Shown: piece after piece, positions 53,651-63,711 of the stretch
Layout of the letters: each line of letters begins with the position of its first letter
Position numbering within the stretch: the stretch's first letter is position 1
DNA from: Robiginitomaculum_A sp036478535
Lineage (GTDB): Bacteria; Pseudomonadota; Alphaproteobacteria; Caulobacterales; Maricaulaceae
Length of the DNA: 64,000 nucleotides
Reading direction: 5' to 3'
Assembly (NCBI GenBank): GCA_965224735.1
Contig: OZ245059.1
Span: forward strand, 1,240,001-1,304,000
Translations under genes and position numbers: made by a program
The notes under the pieces: generated by a model
Database searches by the model: none
What the model was told of the DNA's origin: nothing
The model's input: only the letters and a program-made list of their open reading frames with translations

Positions 53651-54856
53651 ATGGGGCCTCTTAAAGGTGTGAAAGTATTGGACATGAGCCGTGTATTGGC
53701 AGGGCCTTGGGCGGGGCAAGTGCTGGCCGATATGGGTGCTGATGTCATCAAGGTCGAGCGTATAGAACGCGGTGATGATACACGAGAGTGGGGGCCGCCC
53801 TACATGAAAAATGCGCGGGGCATCATCAGTGGTGAAGCTGCTTATTTCCATAGTGCTAACCGTGGCAAGAAATCTATTACCATAGACTTTACGCAAAAGG
53901 ATGGTTTGAATATTCTCTACAAACTGTTGAAGAATACAGATATAGTACTTGAAAACTACAAGGTGGGTACGCTTAAAAAATATGGCCTTGATTATAAAAC
54001 GCTTAACAAAAAAAATCCCAAATTGGTTTATGCATCTATCACTGGATTTGGACAAAGCGGCCCAAAATCAGCATTGCCTGGATATGACTTCATGATTCAG
54101 GGCATGTCTGGCCTTATGAGCGTTACAGGTAGAGAAAATGCGGATCCGCAAAAAGTAGGCGTTGCCCTAACCGATATTATGGCGGGGCTCTATGCTTCGA
54201 TTGCAGTGCTTGGCGCGCTTCGTCATGCTGACAAAACGGGGCAGGGGCAGCACATAGACCTAGCGCTATTGGATGTGGCTGTTGCAACTATGGCCAATCA
54301 GGCACAAAATTATCTAGCCACAGGAACGCCGCCCCAGCGTATGGGGAACGCACATCCCAATCTCTTCCCCTATAATGTTTTTAGAACATCTGACGGGTAT
54401 ATAATTGTTGCCGTTGGTAATGATACGCAATTTGTAGGCCTGGCGCGGCTCTTAGGGCAGGCGGGTTGGGCTATTGACCCCAGGTTTAAAACCAATGCTG
54501 CGCGGGTGAAAAACCGTGAACAACTCATGGGTTATATGACACAAATAATGCGGACACGCACTCGTGATCTATGGCTTTCGGATTTAAATGCCGCCAATAT
54601 CCCATGCGGCCCTATAAATGATATGGACGATGTATTCTCCGATAAACAAGTTCAGCATAGGGGCCTAAAAATTTGTGTTACCCATCCACAACTTGGCTCC
54701 GTTCCATCCGTAAAATCCCCGATTAATTATAGTGACACAGTGCAAGAATATACACTCGCGCCTCCAACTTTGGGCGAACATACCAACGAAATATTAGCAA
54801 AACTTGGGTATAGCAAAGCCAAAATAGCGGCGTTAAAAGAAAACAGTATTATTTGA
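53651..54856 (+). CDS. CaiB/BaiF family CoA-transferase
   Basis: This 401-residue class III CoA-transferase moves CoA between carboxylic acids. The N-terminal LDMSRVLAGPWAGQVLADMGADVIKVE (10-36) is the family hallmark. The catalytic aspartate is Asp175 in GVALTDIMAGL. SANRGKKSI and NAHPNLFPY-type segments are present. The substrate pair is unknown. It follows the MarR gene by 52 bp, with an unusual repeated ribosome site. Confidence 0.92.
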   Translation: MGPLKGVKVLDMSRVLAGPWAGQVLADMGADVIKVERIERGDDTREWGPPYMKNARGIISGEAAYFHSANRGKKSITIDFTQKDGLNILYKLLKNTDIVLENYKVGTLKKYGLDYKTLNKKNPKLVYASITGFGQSGPKSALPGYDFMIQGMSGLMSVTGRENADPQKVGVALTDIMAGLYASIAVLGALRHADKTGQGQHIDLALLDVAVATMANQAQNYLATGTPPQRMGNAHPNLFPYNVFRTSDGYIIVAVGNDTQFVGLARLLGQAGWAIDPRFKTNAARVKNREQLMGYMTQIMRTRTRDLWLSDLNAANIPCGPINDMDDVFSDKQVQHRGLKICVTHPQLGSVPSVKSPINYSDTVQEYTLAPPTLGEHTNEILAKLGYSKAKIAALKENSII

Positions 54857-54963
54857 AGTTCTCAGCGTTTTTTGTACTTTCTTTAAAGGGATACATGAAA
54901 TCATTTTCTTGAAGACTTAACCTCATTTTATAATGTAAAATGCAAAAATATACTCAGAAAATT

Positions 54964-55036
54964 CCTAGGGTTTCGGTGCAGGATAAATTGGTTGAAGAAT
55001 TACCACCTCCTCAAACAATTCTGCATTTATCCCTAG
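54964..55036 (+). ncRNA. Structured leader or small RNA with an anti-Shine-Dalgarno loop
   Basis: GGATAAAT (54981-54988) pairs perfectly with ATTTATCC (55025-55032). Inside, AGAATT (54996-55001) pairs perfectly with AATTCT (55017-55022). This leaves a 15-base loop reading ACCACCTCCTCAAAC, which contains the 16S rRNA 3'-end-like CCACCTCCTC. Flanking CTAGGG/CCCTAG could extend the stem. A second GC hairpin (CCCCC-TAAA-GGGGG, 55052-55065) follows before typA. The structure resembles alphaproteobacterial CCUCCUCCC-loop small RNAs, but family membership is inference. Confidence 0.45.
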
Positions 55037-55095
55037 CCATACCCGCGCTTTCCCCCTAAAGGGGGCGCAAAGAAGATGAATCGGAAATCAAGCTC

Positions 55096-56946
55096 ATGTC
55101 TAATTCTATAAAAACGCTGCGCAATGTAGCGATTGTTGCTCACGTTGACCATGGTAAAACAACTTTGGTGGATAAACTTTTGCGCCAGTCAGGTACGCTT
55201 GACGAGCGGGGGGCGCAGGCCGAGCGGGTTATGGACAGCGGCGATATTGAAAAAGAACGCGGCATTACTATTTTGGCAAAGAACACGGCTATTAAATGGA
55301 CAGACGCTGAGAACACTGAATGGCGCATTAATATTGTTGACACACCTGGGCATGCCGATTTTGGTGGTGAAGTTGAGCGGGTACTTTCTATGGTCGACAG
55401 CGTTGTACTCTTGGTGGACGCAGTTGAAGGCCCAATGCCGCAAACATCTTTCGTGACCAAAAAAGCGCTAGAGCAGGGCCTTAACCCAATCGTTGTTGTC
55501 AACAAAATTGACCGTAATGGCGCGCGCCCTGATTGGGTGGTTGACCAGACCTTTGATTTGTTTGACCGTCTTGGTGCAACTGATGAGCAACTGGATTTTC
55601 ACGTTGTTTTTGCGTCTGCTCTTAATGGCTGGGCCAGTAATAATAGCGAGACGGTTGGCAGTGATATGGGGCCATTGTTTCAAGCTATAGTTACGCATAC
55701 ACCAATCCCTGATGTTGATTTAGACGGCCCACTTCAGTTGCAGGTCAGCGCCCTTGATTATAGCTCCTATACGGGCGTTATCGGCATTGGCCGCGTGTTG
55801 CGCGGTACGCTTAAAAAAGGTGGTCAAGTTATTATCGCATCAGTAGATGGGGGAAACCGCAAAGGTAAAATTTTGCAACCTTATGGGTTTATGGGGCTAG
55901 AAAGGCTTGAAATGGACGAAGTACATGCGGGCGACATCGCCTGTTTTACGGGTATTGATAATCTGGATATATCTGATGTGATTTGTGATCCTGCCCATAT
56001 CGAAACATTACCTGCTCTGAGCGTAGATGAGCCAACCATCTCTATGACGTTCCAAGTTAACGATAGCCCATTTGCTGGCCGAGAGGGGAAATATGTAACA
56101 TCACGCAATATCAAAGAGCGCCTTGATAAAGAGCTTATTCACAATGTGGCGCTTCGGGTTGAGCAGCTTGATGATCCTGATAAATTTCGCGTATCGGGAC
56201 GGGGGGAATTGCACCTTTCTATCCTAATTGAGAATATGCGGCGTGAGGGTTATGAGTTGGCGATTTCCCGTCCACAAGTTATCAATAAAACAATAGACGG
56301 TGCTCTGTGTGAGCCATGGGAAAATTTAACCGTTGATGTAGAAGTGGATCACCAAGGCACAATTATGGAGAAGTTGGGAACCCGTAAAGGCCAACTTAAA
56401 GACATGGTGCCAGACGGGCAGGGACGTGTGCGTCTTGATTATGAAATCCCCACGCGCGGACTTATCGGGTTTCGCTCGGAGTTCCTTACCAGCACATCGG
56501 GCACGGGCCTGATGTATCATGTGTTCGATCAGTATAAACCACGCGTAACGGGGCAACTTGGTCGCCGCGCCAAAGGCGTTTTAGTCTCTAAACATGCAGG
56601 GACAGCCGTGGCCTTTGCTTTGTTTAATCTGCAAGAGCGTGGAAAAATGTTTGTTGGCCATCAATCACCAGTTTATGAGGGCATGGTTATTGGTATTCAC
56701 GCACGTGATAATGATCTCGTTGTCAACCCTATTAAAGGTAAACAGCTCACCAATGTGCGAGCCTCGGGTACGGACGAAGCCGTTGTTTTGGTAACACCTA
56801 TCGAAACCACTTTAGAATACGCGCTGGAATTTATTAATGATGACGAGCTTGTTGAAGTCACGCCCAAGTCTATCCGTATCCGCAAACGATTCTTACGAGA
56901 GAATGAACGCAAAAAAGAAGCTCGAAAAATGGGCTTTATTGATTAG
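55096..56946 (+). CDS. typA: Ribosome-associated GTPase TypA/BipA
   Basis: This 616-residue translational GTPase is related to EF-G and LepA and helps ribosome assembly and stress growth. G1 is AHVDHGKTT (about 14-22), followed by ERGITILAKNT, DTPGHADFGGEVERVL and NKIDR. EF-G-like domains III and V and the TypA-specific C-terminal domain follow, ending NERKKEARKMGFID. Its 239-bp upstream region contains two clear hairpins, one with an anti-Shine-Dalgarno loop, and the ribosome site at the start is weak. Confidence 0.97.
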   Translation: MSNSIKTLRNVAIVAHVDHGKTTLVDKLLRQSGTLDERGAQAERVMDSGDIEKERGITILAKNTAIKWTDAENTEWRINIVDTPGHADFGGEVERVLSMVDSVVLLVDAVEGPMPQTSFVTKKALEQGLNPIVVVNKIDRNGARPDWVVDQTFDLFDRLGATDEQLDFHVVFASALNGWASNNSETVGSDMGPLFQAIVTHTPIPDVDLDGPLQLQVSALDYSSYTGVIGIGRVLRGTLKKGGQVIIASVDGGNRKGKILQPYGFMGLERLEMDEVHAGDIACFTGIDNLDISDVICDPAHIETLPALSVDEPTISMTFQVNDSPFAGREGKYVTSRNIKERLDKELIHNVALRVEQLDDPDKFRVSGRGELHLSILIENMRREGYELAISRPQVINKTIDGALCEPWENLTVDVEVDHQGTIMEKLGTRKGQLKDMVPDGQGRVRLDYEIPTRGLIGFRSEFLTSTSGTGLMYHVFDQYKPRVTGQLGRRAKGVLVSKHAGTAVAFALFNLQERGKMFVGHQSPVYEGMVIGIHARDNDLVVNPIKGKQLTNVRASGTDEAVVLVTPIETTLEYALEFINDDELVEVTPKSIRIRKRFLRENERKKEARKMGFID

Positions 56947-57530
56947 AGGGCGTGGATTAATTACATGATTTGTTAACTTTATTTTCTTGTCCTGACAGGA
57001 AAAGCAAAGAATTTTTCATATAAGATATGCACCGTCACGATATTAGTGGCCACATTTGGTCGCTTTTACGGGCTTGTGACACCAATGATATGCTGGAATA
57101 ATGATATACTGGAATATTGTCAGAAAAACCAAATACATCCAGCCATTCCGCGCTATGGCTGATAAGATCCAAAAGGGGGCGAAGTTCCTAACGCTCTTCG
57201 GTTTACCAAAACCCACAAGGTAAATACGAAGTAAGTGAGGGGGTGAGGCAAGGTAAGTGAACGGGGCAAACGGCAAACAAAACCGAAAACACCTACAAAA
57301 AACAAACCACCACCTCTTAAAGTGCACAAAACTCATAAAAATAATCTCTGTGTTGCTGAAATACCGTGTTATGCTGTGGCCTCATATCATCTAGTTCACA
57401 TAAGGTTCAGCTAAAAGTTTGCTCCGCCTCTTGACCCCTTACTTCGAATCTATCATAAGGCGAATGGGCCGCGCTTTCCCACTAAAGCGTACTTTATTGT
57501 GGTTACAAAAACGGCCACACGGAGACACAA
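56947..57530. other. Gene-free interval between typA and serC
   Basis: I see no convincing gene. A small dyad (TCCTG-A-CAGGA) lies near 56993. Two 16-bp direct repeats (57084-57099 and 57100-57115, one mismatch) follow. A minus-strand open frame at 57043-57336 has an implausible Phe/Trp/Cys-rich product. The last 150 bp must hold the serC promoter and leader. Confidence 0.5.
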
Positions 57531-58697
57531 ATGACTAAATTACAAAAACCGGGTGTTAAGCCCATTGACGGGCGTTTTTCGCCTGGGCCTTCACGAAAAC
57601 GCCCAGGTTGGACACCAGATTTTCTAGGGAAAGCTGCCCTTGGCCGTTCACACCGTAGTCCTTTGGGAAAAAAAGTCCTTAAAGAGGTAATAGATCTATC
57701 TCGCGAAGTGCTACAAGTGCCAGACACACACCGCATTGCAATAGTTCCTGCATCCGATACGGGCGCGGTTGAAATGGCTATGTGGTCAATGCTAGGCTCA
57801 AGAGGCGTCGATGTTGCGGCATGGGAGAGCTTTGGAAATGCATGGATAACGGATGCTAAATCCCAGCTACCGCTCAAAGATTTGCGAGTATTTACCGCTG
57901 ATTACGGCAGTGTGCCAGATATGAGCCAGTATTCTGGTGAACGGGATCTGGTCTTTACATGGAACGGCACAACGGGCGGCGCCCGCGTTCCTAATGGCGA
58001 TTTTATTCCCGCAGACCGCACAGGCTTGACCATATGTGACGCGACCTCGGCGGCCTACGCCCAAGAGTTGCCATGGGACAAGCTTGATGTTGTCACATAT
58101 TCTTGGCAAAAAAACATGGGCGGCGAAGCTGCTCACGGAATGATTATATTAAGCCCGCGCGCCGTAGAGCGTCTTGAGAGTTACACCCCGCCTTGGCCAA
58201 TGCCCAAAATTTTCCGTATGACCAAAGACGGAAAGCTTAATGAAGCTTTGTTTGAAGGCTCTACCATAAACACGCCATCCTTGATGTGCGCCGAAGACCA
58301 TATTGAAAGTCTTAAATGGGTGCGAGAGCAAGGCGGACTAGAATGGATGCATGCGCGCGCTGATGAGAACTTCCAAGTTTTGCAAGATTGGATGGATAGA
58401 ACTGCATGGATTGAAAATATTTGCACGGTTCCAGAGCAGCGTTCTAATACGGGAGTGTGCATGACAATCGTCGATCCGCGTTTTAAGGCGCTGGACGCGA
58501 GTGCGCGTGCAGATTTTGCGAAATCTATTGTCACTATGCTTGGGGAGGAGGGTGTTGCTTATGATTTCGGATCCTACCGCACAGCGCCACCAGGCTTTCG
58601 TGTTTGGGTATCAGGCCTTATCCGCAAATCGGATATAGAGGCTTTGATCCCGTGGCTTGAATGGGCGTATGAAACAAAATGTGCTGAAACTTTCTAA
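57531..58697 (+). CDS. serC: Phosphoserine aminotransferase
   Basis: This 388-residue PLP enzyme converts 3-phosphohydroxypyruvate to phosphoserine. It is the longer alphaproteobacterial/archaeal subtype: RFSPGPSRKRPGW at the N-terminus, HRSPLGKKVLKEVIDLSREVL, and the PLP lysine in YSWQKNMGGEAAHGMIIL (about 184-201). CGGAG precedes the ATG. It pairs with serA 46 bp downstream. Confidence 0.95.
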   Translation: MTKLQKPGVKPIDGRFSPGPSRKRPGWTPDFLGKAALGRSHRSPLGKKVLKEVIDLSREVLQVPDTHRIAIVPASDTGAVEMAMWSMLGSRGVDVAAWESFGNAWITDAKSQLPLKDLRVFTADYGSVPDMSQYSGERDLVFTWNGTTGGARVPNGDFIPADRTGLTICDATSAAYAQELPWDKLDVVTYSWQKNMGGEAAHGMIILSPRAVERLESYTPPWPMPKIFRMTKDGKLNEALFEGSTINTPSLMCAEDHIESLKWVREQGGLEWMHARADENFQVLQDWMDRTAWIENICTVPEQRSNTGVCMTIVDPRFKALDASARADFAKSIVTMLGEEGVAYDFGSYRTAPPGFRVWVSGLIRKSDIEALIPWLEWAYETKCAETF

Positions 58698-58743
58698 GTT
58701 AATTAACTGAATTTATTATTGTAATTAAAAAGAGGAGACTCCC

Positions 58744-60318
58744 ATGGTACGAGTCCTTATTGCTGACAAGATGTCAGAGTCTGCTAGAGATGTATTTAAA
58801 AATAGAGGCGTTGATGTTGATGTCATGCTTGGCCTAAGCAAAGAAGAGCTGATTAAAATCATGCCAAATTATGACGGCATGGCGGTGCGTTCGGCTTGCC
58901 GCCCTGATGCGGATATTATAGCTGCGGGCACTAAACTGAAAGTCATAGGCCGCGCTGGTATTGGTACGGATAATATAGATAAAAAAGCGGCGACAGCCCA
59001 AGGCGTTGTGGTTATGAACACGCCTTTTGGCAATGCTATAACAACGGCGGAGCACGCGATTGCGCTTTTGCTCGCATGTGCGCGGCAAATCCCTGCAGCA
59101 TCAAATCGCACCCAAAATGGGGAATGGCCGAAAGCTGATTTTAAAGGCGTTGAGCTCTATAATAAAACTCTTGGCCTTATCGGGTGCGGCAATATTGGCG
59201 CGCTTGTCGCGGAGCGGGCACTAGCCTTGAAAATGAAAGTTGTGGCGTATGATCCATATCTTTCCTCTGAACGGGCCATAGATTTGGGTGTGCGCAAAGT
59301 AGAGCTGGATGAATTGTTAGGCGCAGCAGATGCGATTACATTGCACACGCCCCTAACAGAGGGTACGCGCGGGATTATCAACCGCGAAGTTTTGGCAAAA
59401 ACTAAGCCAGGGCTCATTCTTGTTAATGCAGCGCGCGGCGGACTTGTGGACGAGGCAGCACTTAAGGATGGGCTTGAAACAGGCCATATTCGTGCTGCCG
59501 CATTAGATGTATTTGAAAAAGAACCCGCGATTGATAATCCATTGTTTGGCGTTAAAAACTTTATCGCTACGCCGCATTTGGGCGCATCTACATTGGAAGC
59601 GCAAGAAAATGTCGCCGTGCAAGTGGCCGAGCAAATGACGGATTACTTGCTAAGCGGCGCCGTTACAAATGCGCTTAATATGCCTTCTATTAGCGCTGAA
59701 GAAGCGCCGCGCCTACGGCCCTATGTAGACCTTGCGGAAAAACTTGGTGCTATGACGGGACAACTTTTGGAATCCCCCATTAAATCCGTAGAATTTTGCT
59801 ATATGGGGGAAGTGGCAAAATTAAACACAAAGCCAATGACAGCAGCGGCTTTGGCTGGTCTATTAAAGCCGATGATGAGCGAAGTGAATATGGTCTCAGC
59901 GCCTGCTATTGCTTCTGACTGTGGTCTGGATGTGAAAGAATCGACGTGCGGCGATGCTGAGGATCATGAAAACCTGATCAAACTTATTATCAAAACTGAA
60001 GATAGAGAGCTAGATGTTACAGGCTCCCTATATGGGGGCGAGCCACGCCTTCTTAATTTATTTGGTGTGCCCATGGATGCGGCCTTTTCTCCATCTATGC
60101 TTTATGTGCGCAATCTTGATAAACCAGGCTTTATTGGCGCGCTTGGTGGCTTGCTAGGTGAAAATGAAGTAAATATTGCGACATTTTCTTTGGGGAGGAC
60201 AAAGGAAGGCGGAAGCGCGATTTGCCTTGTATCTGTAGATGAGCCTGTATCAAAGGAAATCCAAAATAAAGTTGTAAATATTAAACAGGTAAAATTTGTT
60301 TGCGCCTTAAATTTTTAA
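58744..60318 (+). CDS. serA: D-3-phosphoglycerate dehydrogenase
   Basis: This 524-residue enzyme starts serine synthesis by oxidising 3-phosphoglycerate. The NAD fold has LGLIGCGNIGALVAERAL (about 141-158) and the active-site region NAARGGLVDEAAL (about 227-239), with catalytic His in ATPHLGASTLEAQENVA. A long ASB domain and a C-terminal ACT domain (LYVRNLDKPGFIGALGGLLGENEVNIATFSL) follow, allowing serine feedback. GAGGAG lies before the ATG. Confidence 0.97.
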   Translation: MVRVLIADKMSESARDVFKNRGVDVDVMLGLSKEELIKIMPNYDGMAVRSACRPDADIIAAGTKLKVIGRAGIGTDNIDKKAATAQGVVVMNTPFGNAITTAEHAIALLLACARQIPAASNRTQNGEWPKADFKGVELYNKTLGLIGCGNIGALVAERALALKMKVVAYDPYLSSERAIDLGVRKVELDELLGAADAITLHTPLTEGTRGIINREVLAKTKPGLILVNAARGGLVDEAALKDGLETGHIRAAALDVFEKEPAIDNPLFGVKNFIATPHLGASTLEAQENVAVQVAEQMTDYLLSGAVTNALNMPSISAEEAPRLRPYVDLAEKLGAMTGQLLESPIKSVEFCYMGEVAKLNTKPMTAAALAGLLKPMMSEVNMVSAPAIASDCGLDVKESTCGDAEDHENLIKLIIKTEDRELDVTGSLYGGEPRLLNLFGVPMDAAFSPSMLYVRNLDKPGFIGALGGLLGENEVNIATFSLGRTKEGGSAICLVSVDEPVSKEIQNKVVNIKQVKFVCALNF

Positions 60319-60645
60319 TGGAGAATTGGCTTTTGGCGTGTTGTTCATGCAGGGGTCGAGCGCGTTCCAAATCCAATCGATACTATAATTCAAGAAGAGG
60401 TTTTTGCAAAATTTTAGCGCAAACGTACTGAGATTGAAATTGGTTTAAAGGTGTTTTTCGGGCACAATTTGTATTTGGGTCTGAATTTAGTGAAAAATTG
60501 GCTGGCGAAATCGTGTATGAACATTTAAGCCATGGGTAGGTATTTGGCAGATACTTGGCGGGCTGAAAAGTGAAGGTACTAATTAATCTAGGGCTTAGAA
60601 ATAGCACGCCAGTTTTAAGAATAGGTTTTAAGTAAAGGATATTGT
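60319..60645 (+). pseudogene. Possible degraded gene between serA and purA
   Basis: This 327-bp stretch contains protein-like segments broken by frame changes and stops. One reads IGFWRVVHAGVERVPNPIDT then IIQEEVFAKF before a TAG. Another frame gives GVFRAQFVFGSEFSEKLAGE then IVYEHLSHG, a stop, and VFGRYLAG. The composition looks like decayed coding sequence, but I do not recognise it. In many Alphaproteobacteria hisZ sits between serA and purA; nothing here resembles HisZ. Confidence 0.35.
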
Positions 60646-61938
60646 GTGGCGAATGTAGTTGTTGTCGGTTCTCAGTGGGGTGATGAGGGCAAAGGAAAAA
60701 TCGTTGACTGGCTATCGAGCCGTGCTGATGTTGTCACGCGCTTTCAGGGCGGGCATAATGCTGGTCATACGCTTGTTGTGGACGGCGTAGTTTATAAACT
60801 TAGCCTCCTGCCTTCGGGCGTTGTACGCGGCGGAAAACTATCCGTTGTTGGCAATGGAGTTGTCGTGGATCCATGGGCGCTACTTGATGAAATGGCTCGT
60901 ATTCGCAAACAGGGCGTAAAGATCAACCCAGAGAATCTGATGATATCTGAAACGGCAACGCTTATTTTGCCTATTCATGGCGAACTTGACGTAATTCGTG
61001 AAAACCGTGCCGACGGCATTAAAATCGGCACCACGAAGCGCGGCATTGGTCCAGCCTATGAAGACAAGGTTGCACGGCGCGCTATTCGGGTTTGTGATTT
61101 AGCGGACACGGAAGGCCTGTCAAAGCGGGTGAAAAACTTGCTACATCACCATAACGCCCTTAGAAAAGGCCTTGGGCATCCGCCTGTTGACGCTACTGAA
61201 TTAACACAAAAACTATTTGATGTTGCGCCAAAAATATTACCTTTTGCTGGTCCTGTCTGGTATAAGCTTGACCAAGCATCACGCGAAGATAAGCGAATCT
61301 TATTTGAAGGTGCACAGGGCGCAATGCTCGATATTGACCATGGCACATATCCATTTGTTACGTCCTCAAACACAATCGCAGGCCAAGCGGCGGGCGGCTC
61401 AGGCATGGGACCAAGCGCGCTTAATTATATTTTGGGTATCACTAAAGCCTATACAACGCGCGTGGGCGAAGGCCCGTTTCCGACGGAGCTTTTCGATGAT
61501 GTGGGTAAAGGCCTTGGCGAGCGCGGTCATGAATTTGGCACGGTGACAGGGCGTCCCCGCCGCTGCGGTTGGTTTGACGCGGTCATGGTGCGCCAAGCCG
61601 TTATTACGGGTGGTATCACAGGCATAGCGCTAACAAAACTTGATGTGCTTGATGGAATGAAGGAGTTGAAAATCTGTATTGGCTATAAACTCGGCGATAA
61701 ACGCTTGCGCCGTTTCCCCGCAGGGGCGGCCAATCAAGCGGCTGTTGAGCCGATTTATGAAAATCTTGAGGGCTGGAGTGACACCACTGCAGGCGCGCGT
61801 ACAACGGCAGATCTTCCCGCGCAAGCGATTAAATATATTCGCCGTATAGAAGAGTTGATCGGCGTGCCAGCTTCCATGATTTCAACGTCGCCAGAGCGCG
61901 AAGATGTTATCTTAATGCGTGACCCGTTTAAGGCATAG
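60646..61938 (+). CDS. purA: Adenylosuccinate synthetase
   Basis: This 430-residue GTP-dependent enzyme makes adenylosuccinate from IMP and aspartate. VVGSQWGDEGKGKIVD (6-21) carries the catalytic Asp and P-loop, and RFQGGHNAGHTLV (32-44) the catalytic His. GTTKRGIGPAYEDK, FEGAQGAMLDIDHGTYPFVTSS and the C-terminal STSPERED complete the family pattern. GTG start with AAGGA 7 bases upstream. Confidence 0.98.
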   Translation: MANVVVVGSQWGDEGKGKIVDWLSSRADVVTRFQGGHNAGHTLVVDGVVYKLSLLPSGVVRGGKLSVVGNGVVVDPWALLDEMARIRKQGVKINPENLMISETATLILPIHGELDVIRENRADGIKIGTTKRGIGPAYEDKVARRAIRVCDLADTEGLSKRVKNLLHHHNALRKGLGHPPVDATELTQKLFDVAPKILPFAGPVWYKLDQASREDKRILFEGAQGAMLDIDHGTYPFVTSSNTIAGQAAGGSGMGPSALNYILGITKAYTTRVGEGPFPTELFDDVGKGLGERGHEFGTVTGRPRRCGWFDAVMVRQAVITGGITGIALTKLDVLDGMKELKICIGYKLGDKRLRRFPAGAANQAAVEPIYENLEGWSDTTAGARTTADLPAQAIKYIRRIEELIGVPASMISTSPEREDVILMRDPFKA

Positions 61939-62100
61939 CGGTGGGAAACGGCTTAGCATTAAAAACAATTGGCATAAGTGGTCATCCTCAACGAGTATCA
62001 TTAAAAAAAGTAAAAAAGTAAACAGTGACTTGACGTGAGGCTCAACAATTGAGACTAAGGGGGAAATAAAAAAAAAGATAAATATATAAGGGGAAAAAAA

Positions 62101-63528
62101 ATGGCAACAGTGGGAACAACACAATGGTCGTCAAAATTTGCATTTATAATGGCAGCTGTAGGCTCGTCAGTTGGCCTTGGTAATCTATGGCGCTTCTCAG
62201 CTGAAGCAGGAGCAAATGGCGGCGGGGCTTTCATCATCATATATCTGGCATGTGTGCTGTTTATTGGTATTCCCGTACTCATGAGCGAATACATAATTGG
62301 CCGCGCAGGCAATGCTAATAGTGCCATTAGAAGTGTAAAAGATATAGCTGAGCGTTCTAATGTGACAACAAATTGGGGCATATTGGGCTGGACGGGTATG
62401 ATTGGGTCATTCCTTATTGTGAGTTTCTACTGCGTTGTCGCAGGTTGGGTCATGATTTATATACCCAAGTTCTTGTTTGGTGCCTTTGATGGTCAAACCT
62501 CCGAGCAAATATCGGCGCAATTTGATCAAACTATTGGCAATCCAATGGGGGTTATTCCTTATTTTACGGCATTTGCAATTTTAACAACATATCTCGTCGC
62601 GCGCGGTGTAAACGAAGGCATTGAGTTGGCTTCAAAAATTCTCATGCCTTTGTTCTTCGCACTCTTGATATTGCTCTCCCTTTATAGTTTATACAGCGGG
62701 ATAAACACGCCAGTGACATTAAAAAATGGGGAAACCAGTAATGGAACTTTTCAGGCATTGTCTTTCTTATTCAAACCAGATTGGGGCGCGCTTAATGCTG
62801 GCGTTGTAACAGCAGCTCTTGGGCAAGCATTTTTCTCCATTGGTCTTGGGAGCGCTATTATGATTACCTACGGCTCGTATCTACCACGGAGTATCAATAT
62901 TCCTAAATCTGCATTTATTGTGGGGATTACAGATACAGCTGTTGCAATGATTGCTGGCCTTGCAATTTTTCCAATTGTCTTCTCCCATGGTCTGCATCCA
63001 AATGCTGGGGCAGGGTTGTTTTTTAATACACTCCCTATAGCTCTTCACAACGCACCAGGCGGTGTTTTTATTGGTGCAGGTTTCTTTTTCTTGGCTATTT
63101 TTGCAGCTGTTACATCCTCCATTTCTTTGCTAGAGCCGATCACAGCTTGGGTTTCTGAACGCTTTGACATGAGTAAGGCTAAAGCAGCTATAATCATGGG
63201 TTCGTTGATGTGGCTACTTGGCTTTGGTTCAATTTATAGCTTAGCATTCATGGATGTTATCGACCATAAATTAACGGCTGCAATTATGCTGCCCCTTACT
63301 GGGATGCTAACTGTGCTATTCGTTGGTTGGAAAATGAAAAAAACTCTTGTTGATGAAGAAATGGCGGGGATTTCTCAAGGAATTAAAAACTTATTACTTT
63401 TCCTTGTTCGCTTTGTCGCACCGATCAGTGTGCTGGCTGTTCTGATCATCGGTATAGATCATAATTGGTTTGATGATACTCTTGGTAAAGCCATGGGTTT
63501 CGTGAAAGAAGTCGCGCCTACGCAATAA
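62101..63528 (+). CDS. Sodium-dependent transporter of the NSS (SNF) family
   Basis: This 475-residue symporter has the LeuT-type fold with 11-12 membrane helices. The first helix carries the unwound sodium/substrate site AAVGSSVGLGNLWRFSAEAG (18-37) and GGGAFIIIYL. Later helices show GQAFFSIGLGSAIMITYGSYL (about 240-260). Substrates in bacteria are amino acids or related amines; the one used here cannot be told. AAGGGG precedes the ATG. A CTCAA-N3-TTGAG hairpin lies upstream near 62041. Confidence 0.92.
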   Translation: MATVGTTQWSSKFAFIMAAVGSSVGLGNLWRFSAEAGANGGGAFIIIYLACVLFIGIPVLMSEYIIGRAGNANSAIRSVKDIAERSNVTTNWGILGWTGMIGSFLIVSFYCVVAGWVMIYIPKFLFGAFDGQTSEQISAQFDQTIGNPMGVIPYFTAFAILTTYLVARGVNEGIELASKILMPLFFALLILLSLYSLYSGINTPVTLKNGETSNGTFQALSFLFKPDWGALNAGVVTAALGQAFFSIGLGSAIMITYGSYLPRSINIPKSAFIVGITDTAVAMIAGLAIFPIVFSHGLHPNAGAGLFFNTLPIALHNAPGGVFIGAGFFFLAIFAAVTSSISLLEPITAWVSERFDMSKAKAAIIMGSLMWLLGFGSIYSLAFMDVIDHKLTAAIMLPLTGMLTVLFVGWKMKKTLVDEEMAGISQGIKNLLLFLVRFVAPISVLAVLIIGIDHNWFDDTLGKAMGFVKEVAPTQ

Positions 63529-63711
63529 ATATGAGTGAAAAGCGTCTCTTAATTTACAGTAAGGTTTGGTCTTAGGACTTGAACCATTTGTTAATCTTAA
63601 ATATTATCGCTATGTAGAGGTTGAACTATTATAGTATTTAAAGAGGGTCACTGCTTTTCTTTAGGTATCATATTGGTTTCGTTGGGGAGAGCCAAAACGA
63701 CGGAAACGAAT

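Noticed and set aside
57043..57336. Minus-strand open frame of 97 codons between typA and serC
   Set aside because: The product is abnormally rich in Phe, Trp and Cys, has no ribosome site I can see and no recognisable domain; it looks like chance.
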